From HLUCCA09 sp039189975 (GTDB taxonomy: Bacteria; Pseudomonadota; Alphaproteobacteria; Rhodobacterales; Rhodobacteraceae), in contig JBCCYI010000246.1 of assembly GCA_039189975.1 (NCBI GenBank), forward strand, positions 1 to 5,746: 5,746 nt of DNA, written 5' to 3'. Below, one piece after another: positions 1-5,693 of the stretch (position 1 is the first letter of the stretch; every line of letters starts with the position of its first letter). The notes beneath the pieces are model-generated. The model did not search any database and was not told the origin of the DNA. It worked only from the letters and a program-made list of their open reading frames with translations. Made by a program: the position numbers and the translations under genes.

Positions 1-122
1 ACACGGGCAATCCCGTCGCCAACCGACAGCACCTGGCCGACTTCGGCGACTTCGGCTTCCTGGCCAAAGCTCTTGATCTGGTCTTTCAGGATCGCGGAGA
101 TTTCCGCAGCTTGCAGAGCCAT
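1..122 (-). CDS. atpA: ATP synthase F1 subunit alpha, N-terminal part (partial, runs off the left edge)
   Basis: Forty codons are visible, beginning MALQAAEISAILKDQI and continuing to VLSVGDGIAR. This is the conserved N-terminus of the alpha subunit of F1Fo ATP synthase, which carries the non-catalytic nucleotide sites of the alpha3beta3 ring on the cytoplasmic side of the membrane. The GQVLSVGDGIAR segment belongs to the N-terminal beta-barrel domain; the Walker A motif and everything after lie outside the window. The ATG (bases 122-120) overlaps the TAA stop of atpH by one base (TAATG), which suggests translational coupling within an atpH-atpA operon. Identity is very sure from the sequence; the remaining length cannot be judged. 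Confidence 0.96.
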   Translation of the reverse strand, partial: MALQAAEISAILKDQIKSFGQEAEVAEVGQVLSVGDGIAR

Positions 123-682
123 TACCCGACCTCTTTCATAACGTTCTGAAGGTTGGCGAGCTTGGCGCGGATCGACGTGTCGATCATCTTCGAGCCCACC
201 TTGACGATCAAACCGCCGATGAGGCTCTCATCGACGGCTGTATTAAGTTTGATATTGCGTCCGAAGCGCACGCGCAGCATTTCAGCGATCTGTTCGCTTT
301 GCGCCGGTGACAGCGCCGTGGCGGAGGTCACCTCGGCGGTCACCTCCCCCTTCTCGCGTGCGATCATCTCGCGCAGCTTGGTCACAAGCTGCGGCAACGT
401 GAAGAGGCGGCGCTTGGAAGCCATCAGCCCCAGCGTGTTCGCTGTCATCCCGGAGAGGCCAAGCGGTCCGGCCAGAGCGGCGATCGCGGCGCCCTGCTCA
501 GCACGCGAGACGCGCGGTGACGCGATCATGTCACGAAGCTCAGCGCTCTCGGCCAGGGCGGCCGCGATGGCGTCGGTGTCTGTCTCCAGCGCGTCGAGAC
601 CGCCGCTGTCCTTGGAGACCTCGAAGAGCGCCTGCGCATAGCGCTCGGCAATCATCGCGGAAATCGAAGCCGTTTCGGACAC
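122..682 (-). CDS. atpH: ATP synthase F1 subunit delta
   Basis: A 186-residue protein, the usual length for the delta (OSCP-like) subunit, which sits on top of the F1 alpha3beta3 head and ties it to the peripheral b stalk. The N-terminal helical domain (about residues 1-110) contains SISAMIAERYAQALFEVSK. The C-terminal domain carries the family signature around residues 146-164 (LNTAVDESLIGGLIVKVGS), followed by DTSIRAKLANLQ, which is highly conserved. I chose the GTG at 682-680 because the protein then begins MSETASIS, as in relatives, and an AGAGGGG ribosome binding site lies about five bases upstream. A second GTG six bases further upstream would leave no spacing from that site. An in-frame ATG at 880 would add 66 residues of non-family sequence and would begin inside the probable promoter. 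The gene is first in its operon and overlaps atpA by one base. Confidence 0.95.
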   Translation of the reverse strand: MSETASISAMIAERYAQALFEVSKDSGGLDALETDTDAIAAALAESAELRDMIASPRVSRAEQGAAIAALAGPLGLSGMTANTLGLMASKRRLFTLPQLVTKLREMIAREKGEVTAEVTSATALSPAQSEQIAEMLRVRFGRNIKLNTAVDESLIGGLIVKVGSKMIDTSIRAKLANLQNVMKEVG

Positions 683-803
683 GTCCACCCCTCTGTCTCG
701 TTTCGCTTGAGGTGAGGCCGCTAACGCCACTCCCCTCGAGGCAGCGGCCACGCCGGTCGCGCCCATCCCAAATCGCGGTTGCGTGTAACAGAGAGGTTTC
801 GGC

Positions 804-835
804 CCTGCAACACAGAGAGAGCGCCATTTTGCAGG
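804..835. repeat. Inverted repeat CCTGCAA-N18-TTGCAGG in the atpH leader
   Basis: Seven-base perfect arms lie at 804-810 and 829-835. If transcribed leftward as part of the atpH leader they could form a stem with an 18-base loop. A direct repeat ACAGAGAG occurs at 788-795 and again at 812-819, inside the loop. The two halves could equally be a protein binding site. Arms of this length can occur by chance in a region this size. Confidence 0.3.
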
Positions 836-874
836 TGCGGCATAGGCTGCTGAAATCCTCATAATTTTTATATT

Positions 875-895
875 TTTCAATTATATAAATTGAAA
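875..895. repeat. Perfect 8-base dyad TTTCAATT-N5-AATTGAAA over the atp -10 box
   Basis: The arms lie at 875-882 and 888-895 and are perfectly complementary around the five-base centre ATATA. The dyad overlaps the TATAAT box at 880-885 and so could be an operator for a dimeric regulator or simply DNA that melts easily. The sequence shows the symmetry; the regulatory role is inference. Confidence 0.5.
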
Positions 896-907
896 CGTGC
901 GCCGCAA
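880..907 (-). promoter_or_regulatory. Putative promoter of the atp operon with a perfect -10 box
   Basis: Read on the minus strand, TATAAT lies at 885-880, a perfect match to the sigma-70-type -10 box. A TTGCGG at 907-902, 16 bases upstream, keeps only the TTG core of the -35 consensus. Transcription would start near 873 and give a leader of about 190 bases before the atpH GTG. The box is one of very few AT-rich stretches in the window. The weak -35 makes the exact assignment uncertain; the same island also offers TATAAA on the plus strand but without a matching -35. Confidence 0.45.
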
Positions 908-1116
908 ACCGATGGAGATTGCTGCTGTCGAGGCCGTCTGACACCCTTCTTCCAGCCCGTGCTTATCGCCGCACCCACATCCCGCGGTGGCATTCCGCGC
1001 CGCCGTAACGCTCAGCATCGGAGGGCAAAAAGCGGCAAGCAGCCCGCCGCCGACAGCGAGATTTCGCGTGGGCAAGCCCCTCTGCCGCCACTATCAAGGC
1101 CCCAGGCTGAGGATCG

Positions 1117-1151
1117 CCGGAGAGGTTGGCTCCCCGGAGAGACTCGCCAAC
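1117..1151. repeat. Overlapping direct and inverted repeats just before the CAP gene
   Basis: The octamer CCGGAGAG occurs at 1117-1124 and 1134-1141 (17 bases apart), and GTTGGC at 1125-1130 is mirrored by GCCAAC at 1146-1151. The cluster ends seven bases before the ribosome binding site of the CAP lipoprotein gene, in a position suitable for an operator or a leader hairpin. No function is shown. Confidence 0.25.
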
Positions 1152-1170
1152 ACCGAAGAGGGGCGTACGC

Positions 1171-1674
1171 ATGGTTCGACTATTGATCTTGGCAGTCGCA
1201 GCGCTGTTGACGGCCTGCGTGCCCTCGGACCCCACCGTAGAAGACCCGGGCGATTTCGCCGATGCAGGGATCACACGGCTCGCTGTGTCGCCAACGCCCC
1301 TGGCGCTGGTGAATGCGCTGCGCGCTGAGTCCGGCCTGCCCGCGCTTCGCGCGTCGCGCAAGCTCGACGCCGCCGCCGCGGCCCACGCTCTCGACATGGC
1401 GCGTGCAGATTTTTACGGCCACACCTCGCCAGGCGGAGGCACAGAGCGCGACCGGATGAACGCGGTCGGCTACGATGCCTGTTCGTCGCGGGAGAACATC
1501 GCCTGGGGCCAGGCAGACGCAGAAACCGTGACCCGTGCCTGGATCGCGTCAGCCTCTCATCGCAAGAACATCCTCAGCCCGCGGGGCACCGATCTTGGCA
1601 TTGCGGGGGTGCGCGACGCCAACGGGCCGCACAGCCCCCTCTGGGTGATGCTGATCGGGGCAGAATCATGCTGA
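1171..1674 (+). CDS. CAP/SCP-domain lipoprotein (YkwD-like)
   Basis: A 167-residue protein. Residues 1-16 form a lipoprotein signal: a basic R3, a hydrophobic run, then the lipobox L13-T14-A15-C16, so C16 should be lipidated and the protein anchored in the cell envelope. The residue after C16 is Val, not Asp. The rest matches the bacterial CAP (cysteine-rich secretory protein, antigen 5, PR-1) fold: LVNALRAESGLPAL, then AHALDMARADFYGHTSPGG with H72 and H84, RENIAWG with E108, and SASHRKNILSP with H130. H84, E108 and H130 are candidates for the conserved CAP cavity. C104 and the last residue C167 could form a disulfide. I chose ATG 1171 over an in-frame upstream start at 1126 because it has GAGGGG seven bases before it and directly begins the signal peptide. 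Bacterial CAP proteins have no agreed biochemical activity, so the role stays open. The gene stands alone, divergent from the atp operon. Confidence 0.88.
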   Translation: MVRLLILAVAALLTACVPSDPTVEDPGDFADAGITRLAVSPTPLALVNALRAESGLPALRASRKLDAAAAAHALDMARADFYGHTSPGGGTERDRMNAVGYDACSSRENIAWGQADAETVTRAWIASASHRKNILSPRGTDLGIAGVRDANGPHSPLWVMLIGAESC

Positions 1675-1910
1675 GCCAGCCCTGGTCTCCGGCCGGGCCC
1701 TGGTCCGCCACCATGCCGCGAACTCGTCCTCGCGGGGGCGCATGAACCGCAAGACGCAGGCTGGCAGGGTTTGCCCGGAGTGCGGTGCGGCACAGGACGG
1801 ACCGTGTGCCTGATGCGCGGCAAACGGACCTGAAGCATCGCGGCACCAAGGATCGGAAGGGGCGGACACTCTGCTCAGGATGCTCCGGCCGCGCGACACG
1901 GTAGACCCTT
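1675..1910. other. Gap between convergent genes (CAP lipoprotein and methyltransferase)
   Basis: This 236-base stretch separates two genes that run toward each other, so terminators for both strands would be expected. I find GC-rich self-complementary pieces, such as a CCCT/AGGG mini-stem at 1906-1916 beside the methyltransferase stop, but none is followed by a T run. The stretch also holds the small cysteine-rich open frames at 1742-1904 described separately. Confidence 0.5.
1742..1904 (+). pseudogene. Possible small zinc-ribbon-like ORF split across two frames
   Basis: An ATG at 1742 opens a 23-codon frame (MNRKTQAGRV, then CPECGAAQDGPCA) ending in TGA at 1811-1813, with Cys at residues 11, 14 and 22. 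In the +1 frame a GTG at 1806 opens 32 codons that end in TAG at 1902-1904 and contain KHRGTKDRKGRTLCSGCSGR, with Cys at residues 23 and 26. Joined by a one-base shift, the two would give a protein of about 54 residues with two CxxC knuckles, the layout of a zinc ribbon. The only ribosome binding signal is a weak GGGGG three bases before the ATG. It may be a frameshifted or decayed gene, two overlapping tiny genes, a sequencing error, or chance. I do not recognise a family. Confidence 0.25.
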
Positions 1911-2675
1911 TCAGGGCAGCGTGCGCGCCGGTTTGGGCGCGGGTACACCGACGCCGTCGAGAATCCGCAACGGTGTCGGCAGCGCGTCCTTGACCGCAGC
2001 ACCGCCGGGCGTCTGCGCCTGCTTGGATGCCTCGACCATGAAGACCCCACCGGCCATCGAATGCGAGACCCGGCGCCCCGCCTTTTCGATCCAGCCCGCG
2101 CTCTTGAGCCAGAAGCGGCTTCGGGACGGCGGCGAAAAGAGCGCCGCAAGGTGGCGCTGCGGAACAAATGCGTGGCGCTTGAGCTGGGCCTCGACCTGTC
2201 CGAGGGAATACGGCCGGCCAAAGCCGAAGGGCGTCACATCGCGCCGCGCCCAAAGACCGGAGCGATTGGGCACAACGAAGAGCGCGCGCCCCCCAGGGCC
2301 GAGCACGCGCGTTGCTTCGTCGAGTAATGCAGACGGATTCTCGGAGGTCTCGAGCCCATGCAACAAGATCAGCTTGTCGACGGAGCCCGTCTCCAACGGC
2401 CAGAGTACTTCTTCGCACAAGACGGAGACGTTGTCGGCCTCGGCCGGCCAGGGCATCACCCCCTGCGGCGCGGGCATCAGCGCCGTGATGCGGCGCGCAG
2501 GCGCAATGAACGGGCGCAACAGGGGCACGGCAAAGCCAAAACCCACGATCGTCTGGCCGTTGGTGGTTGCGGGATCCCAAAAGGTCACCACCTGATCGCG
2601 TATCGCGCGCTGCGCGACCCGGCCCAGCTTGGTCCTGTAGTAGAAGTTTCTCAGGTCGAGCACGTCGAGGTGCAT
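1911..2675 (-). CDS. Class I SAM-dependent methyltransferase-like protein, substrate unknown
   Basis: A 254-residue cytoplasmic protein with no signal or membrane segment. After a conserved-looking start (MHLDVLDLRNFYYRTKLGR) comes a glycine-rich SAM-binding loop, VGFGFAVPLLRPF at about residues 44-56, in a variant form (GxGxA rather than the usual acidic GxGxG). PLETGSVDKLILLHGLETSENP (about 93-114) corresponds to the motif IV region, and LLDEATRVLGPGGRALFVVP (about 117-136) to the typical Methyltransf_11 strand after it. The C-terminal part has a FGFGRPYSLGQVEAQL segment and a Pro/Ala-rich tail. The ATG at 2675 is preceded by GGGAAGAG at about ten bases. From memory, close relatives of this protein occur beside gloB in Rhodobacterales genomes. 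Methyl transfer is inferred from the fold motifs; the acceptor (small molecule, quinone, RNA or protein) cannot be told. Confidence 0.82.
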   Translation of the reverse strand: MHLDVLDLRNFYYRTKLGRVAQRAIRDQVVTFWDPATTNGQTIVGFGFAVPLLRPFIAPARRITALMPAPQGVMPWPAEADNVSVLCEEVLWPLETGSVDKLILLHGLETSENPSALLDEATRVLGPGGRALFVVPNRSGLWARRDVTPFGFGRPYSLGQVEAQLKRHAFVPQRHLAALFSPPSRSRFWLKSAGWIEKAGRRVSHSMAGGVFMVEASKQAQTPGGAAVKDALPTPLRILDGVGVPAPKPARTLP

Positions 2676-2759
2676 TGCGCCGCCACTCTTCCCGGTTACG
2701 CTTCACGCGAACCATAGCCCGTTGCTGCTCGCGACGAAACGACTGAAAGGATACCCCAA
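2676..2759. promoter_or_regulatory. Shared divergent promoter space of methyltransferase and gloB
   Basis: Only 84 bases separate the two divergent start codons, so both promoters must lie here or inside the neighbouring gene. It holds the gloB ribosome binding site AAGGA at 2747-2751, eight bases before the ATG at 2760. It also holds the methyltransferase site GGGAAGAG on the minus strand. I cannot recognise a consensus -35/-10 pair for either direction. Shared regulation is inference from the arrangement. Confidence 0.4.
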
Positions 2760-3527
2760 ATGCCGCAGCTCGAGCTCGTGACAATCCCCTGCCTGTCGGA
2801 CAATTACGCGTTCCTGCTGCACGCTTCGGAGACCGGTCAGACCGCACTGATCGATGCGCCCGAAGCGGGTCCGATCGAGGTGGCCCTGTCCCAGCGCGGG
2901 TGGGTGCTCAGCGACATCTTCCTCACCCATCACCACGCCGATCATATCGGCGCGGTCGAGGCCCTGCGCGGCCCACAGGTGCGTGTGATCGGTGGCCGCG
3001 CTGACACGCGTCGCCTGCCACCGCTCGATCTCGCCGTTGCGCATGGCGATGAGATGACACTCTGCGGCGCACAGGCGCACGTGATGGACGCTTCTGGACA
3101 CACAATGGGGCACATCGCCCTGCACGTGCCCGAGGCCAACGCCGTCTTTACCGCCGACAGCTTGATGGCAATGGGCTGCGGCAGGCTGTTCGAGGGAGAC
3201 GCGCCCACGATGTGGGCGACCTTGCAGCGGCTCTCGGCGCTCCCTCCGGACACACGCGTCTGCTCGGGTCACGAATATACCGCAGCCAATGCGCGGTTCG
3301 CGCTGACGGTCGACCAGGACAACTCCGCCCTGCAGGCGCGCGTCGCGCGGATCGAGGCCGCACGGGCGGCCGGCACTCCCACGGTCCCCTCCCGGCTCGA
3401 CGAGGAACTGGCGACCAACCCCTTCCTTCGTGCCGCATCAGACGAAGTAAAAGGCGCGATCGGCATGGCTGGCGCGCCCGATGTCGATGCCTTTGCCGAA
3501 GTCCGGCGCAGAAAGGATGCGTTCTAG
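2760..3527 (+). CDS. gloB: Hydroxyacylglutathione hydrolase (glyoxalase II)
   Basis: A 255-residue cytoplasmic enzyme of the metallo-beta-lactamase superfamily, the normal length for glyoxalase II. It hydrolyses S-D-lactoylglutathione to D-lactate and glutathione, the second step of methylglyoxal detoxification. The metal site is complete: THHHADH with H57, H59, D61 and H62, then H114 in SGHTMGH, bridging D133 in FTADSLMAMGCGR, and H171 in SGHEYT. The C-terminal helical domain ends in RRRKDAF, matching the Arg/Lys pair that binds glutathione in the human enzyme. The ATG at 2760 is supported by AAGGA eight bases upstream and by the family N-terminus (LVTIPCLSDNYAFLL). The gene is divergent from the methyltransferase and is followed by 314 bases before clpA, so it is probably its own transcription unit. 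The partner glyoxalase I is not in the window. Confidence 0.96.
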   Translation: MPQLELVTIPCLSDNYAFLLHASETGQTALIDAPEAGPIEVALSQRGWVLSDIFLTHHHADHIGAVEALRGPQVRVIGGRADTRRLPPLDLAVAHGDEMTLCGAQAHVMDASGHTMGHIALHVPEANAVFTADSLMAMGCGRLFEGDAPTMWATLQRLSALPPDTRVCSGHEYTAANARFALTVDQDNSALQARVARIEAARAAGTPTVPSRLDEELATNPFLRAASDEVKGAIGMAGAPDVDAFAEVRRRKDAF

Positions 3528-3663
3528 GGCCCCTTGCAGCTGGCCCGGATCATCCCATCTCTCAATGCCCTGGGCTGCGCTGCTCCGAAACGTTACCGCG
3601 CCACACCGCAAGAGTGCTGCCATGTCGCAGAGCTGGCGCAACCCGGCGCGCACTGTCTCACAA

Positions 3664-3682
3664 GGCCCGTGCGGCCCTTTTT
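3664..3682 (+). terminator. Weak rho-independent terminator candidate after gloB
   Basis: GGCC at 3664-3667 pairs with GGCC at 3673-3676 around a five-base loop. One unpaired C then precedes five Ts (3678-3682), and AA before the stem could add two pairs across the bulge. The stem is short and the site lies 137 bases after the gloB stop, so termination is only possible, not clear. Confidence 0.3.
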
Positions 3683-3750
3683 CACTCTGTTCACAAATTG
3701 AGCAAATGCTTCACGATACGTCGCCACGAAAAGAAAAGACTTGAAGCTCC

Positions 3751-3801
3751 CGCTCCGCCAACCAAACTTTAATCCCATGAGGCCACGGTTGTGGCGGAGC
3801 G
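3751..3801 (+). repeat. Long-loop inverted repeat in the clpA leader
   Basis: CGCTCCGCC at 3751-3759 is perfectly complementary to GGCGGAGCG at 3793-3801, and the inner AACC (3760-3763) pairs with GGTT (3787-3790) across a two-base bulge. This gives 13 pairs around a 23-base, partly AT-rich loop (3764-3786). It ends 27 bases before the clpA ribosome binding site and 40 bases before the start codon. It could fold in the 5' leader of the mRNA or be an operator pair looping across the promoter. It does not cover the ribosome binding site, so a simple masking thermometer is not obvious. Confidence 0.55.
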
Positions 3802-3841
3802 CAGACGTTCCGTGACAGCCCGACAGGAAAGGAACAGGCCA

Positions 3842-5689
3842 GTGCCGTCGTTCTCCAATACTCTTGAGCAAGCAATTCATGCCGCGCTTGGCCTCGCGAA
3901 TGCCAAGCGCCACGAACTCGCGACGCTCGAGCACCTGCTGCTCGCGCTGATCGACGAACCCGACGCGGCCAAGGTCATGCAGGCCTGCGACGTCGACCTT
4001 GATGAACTCCGCAAAACGCTGGAGGCCTTTATCGAGGACGATCTGTCGACGCTCGTCACCGAGGTGGAGGGCTCCGAAGCCGTCCCCACCGCCGCGTTCC
4101 AGCGTGTGATTCAGCGCGCCGCCATCCATGTGCAATCCTCCGGTCGTACGGAAGTGACGGGAGCCAATGTGCTCGTCGCGATCTTCGCCGAGCGCGAGTC
4201 GAACGCTGCCTACTTCCTGCAGGAGCAGGACATGACGCGCTACGACGCGGTGAATTTCATCGCGCACGGCGTCGCCAAGAACCCGTCCTTCGGCGAAAGC
4301 CGGCCGGTGACCGGCGCGGGCGAGATGGAAGAGGAAAGCTCGGCCGAGGAAGCGACCTCCGAAAGCGGTGAGAACAAGGAAAGTGCGCTCGCGAAGTACT
4401 GCGTCGACCTTAACGCGAAGAGCCGAAAGGGCGATGTCGACCCTCTGATCGGACGTGATTCAGAGGTGGAACGCTGCATTCAGGTGCTCTGCCGCCGGCG
4501 CAAAAACAACCCGCTCCTGGTGGGTGATCCAGGCGTCGGAAAGACCGCCATCGCCGAGGGCCTCGCGCGCAAGATCGTTCAGGGAGAGACCCCGGACGTC
4601 CTCGCGGAATCGACCATCTACTCACTCGACATGGGCGCGCTCTTGGCAGGGACGCGTTACCGCGGCGACTTTGAAGAAAGACTGAAGGCCGTCGTCACTG
4701 AGCTGGAGGACCATCCCGACGCCATTCTCTTCATCGACGAGATCCACACCGTGATTGGCGCGGGCGCCACGTCGGGCGGCGCGATGGACGCGTCCAACCT
4801 GCTGAAGCCCGCGCTGCAGGGGGGGAAACTGCGCTGCATGGGCTCCACGACCTACAAGGAGTTCCGCCAGCACTTCGAAAAGGATCGGGCGCTCAGCCGC
4901 CGCTTCCAAAAGATCGACGTCAATGAGCCCTCGGTGGATGATGCAGTGAAGATCCTCAAAGGCCTCAAGCCCTATTTCGAGGATCACCACGACATCAAGT
5001 ACACGACCGACGCGATCAAGACCGCGGTGGAACTGTCCGCGCGCTACATCAACGACCGTAAGTTGCCCGACAAGGCGATCGACGTCATCGACGAGGCAGG
5101 TGCGGCGCAGCATCTCGTGGCCGAAAGCAAGCGGCGCAAGACCATTGGCGCCAAGGAAATCGAGGCTGTTGTGGCCAAGATTGCCCGTATTCCGCCCAAA
5201 AACGTCTCGAAGGACGATGCCCAGGTGCTTGCGGATCTTGAGCCGACGCTCAAGCGCGTGGTCTTTGGCCAGGACAACGCCATCGAAGCGCTCACGAGCG
5301 CGATCAAGCTGGCGCGTGCCGGCCTGCGCGAGCCGGAAAAGCCCATCGGCAACTATCTCTTTGCGGGTCCGACGGGCGTCGGCAAGACAGAGGTTGCCAA
5401 GCAACTCGCCGACACACTGGGCGTTGAGATCCTGCGCTTTGACATGTCGGAGTACATGGAGAAGCACGCCGTCAGCCGCCTGATCGGCGCGCCTCCGGGC
5501 TATGTCGGTTTCGACCAAGGGGGGTTGCTGACCGACGGTGTCGACCAGCACCCGCATTGCGTGCTGCTGCTCGACGAGATCGAGAAGGCGCATCCGGACG
5601 TCTTCAACATCCTTCTGCAGGTGATGGATCATGGCAAGCTGACCGACCATAACGGCCGCCAGGTGGATTTCCGCAATGTCGTGCTGATG
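3842..5689 (+). CDS. clpA: ATP-dependent Clp protease ATP-binding subunit ClpA, 3' end missing or broken
   Basis: ClpA is the hexameric AAA+ unfoldase that feeds substrates to ClpP. The first 616 residues match the family. The N-domain occupies about 1-145 (start MPSFSNTLEQAIHAALGLAN), followed by an acidic linker at about 158-180. D1 carries Walker A GDPGVGKT (228-235), pore loop GTRYRG with Y273, Walker B FIDE (297-300) and Arg pair R353-R354. There is no ClpB-type middle coiled coil. D2 carries Walker A GPTGVGKT (509-516), pore loop GYVGFDQGG with Y554 and Walker B LLLDE (575-579). The GTG at 3842 is chosen because AAGGAA lies seven bases upstream and the family N-terminus follows. After M616, where relatives continue with IMTSNAG, similarity stops; the frame stays open to the window end with RHDNPGLPAPTEQTAPRLS. 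As written, the product would lack the rest of D2 and the IGL/IGF loop that docks to ClpP, so it could not act with ClpP. No clpS is seen beside it. Confidence 0.93.
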
Positions 5690-5693
5690 CGTC

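Larger units (their letters stand above)
683..1170. other. Divergent intergenic region between atpH and the CAP lipoprotein gene
   Basis: No convincing gene is seen in these 488 bases: the open frames present have low-complexity Arg/Pro/Ala-rich translations typical of GC-rich non-coding DNA. The part next to atpH should be its transcribed leader, roughly 190 bases if the TATAAT box at 880-885 is used. An AT-rich island at about 855-896 stands out sharply against the GC-rich surroundings. Short inverted and direct repeats lie at 788-835 and 1117-1151. I could not identify a clear -35/-10 pair facing the CAP gene. A small RNA cannot be excluded. Confidence 0.6.
3528..3841. other. Intergenic region between gloB and clpA
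   Basis: These 314 bases contain no gene I can support. From left to right there is GC-rich sequence without structure that I recognise, a weak terminator-like hairpin at 3664-3682, a moderately AT-rich part at about 3678-3743 likely to hold the clpA promoter, a strong inverted repeat at 3751-3801, and the clpA ribosome binding site. TTGAAG at 3741-3746 and TTTAAT at 3768-3773 resemble promoter boxes, but their 21-base spacing is too long, so I do not call a promoter from them. Confidence 0.55.

Noticed and set aside
683..880. In-frame 66-residue N-terminal extension of AtpH from an ATG at 880
   Set aside because: It is not family-like, makes the protein much longer than normal delta subunits, and begins at the probable -10 box. 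The GTG at 682 has a good ribosome binding site.
881..1075. 64-residue minus-strand frame with a TTG start and several cysteines
   Set aside because: It has poor start spacing, no recognisable motif, and ends in the AT-rich promoter island. The cysteine pattern has no order.
890..1186. 98-residue plus-strand frame upstream of the CAP gene
   Set aside because: The translation is dominated by Arg, Pro and Gly without any protein-like pattern, has no ribosome binding site, and overlaps the CAP start.
1666..2847. 393-residue minus-strand open frame overlapping the methyltransferase and the start of gloB
   Set aside because: Its Arg/Ala/Pro-rich translation is a frame-shifted shadow of the methyltransferase, which has recognisable motifs in its own frame.
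3527..3546. Hairpin GGGCC-N10-GGCCC starting at the gloB stop codon as a terminator
   Set aside because: The stem is only five pairs and no T run follows it.
3438..3653. 71-residue minus-strand frame overlapping the gloB 3' end
   Set aside because: About 90 bases are antisense to gloB and the rest has no motif or ribosome binding site that I can see. It was considered because the translation is less skewed than most shadows.
3740..3778. Heat-shock (sigma-32-like) promoter for clpA using CTTGAAG and a downstream CCCAT
   Set aside because: The elements are about 27 bases apart, well beyond the normal spacing. TTGAAG with TTTAAT as a housekeeping pair also fails, with a 21-base spacer.
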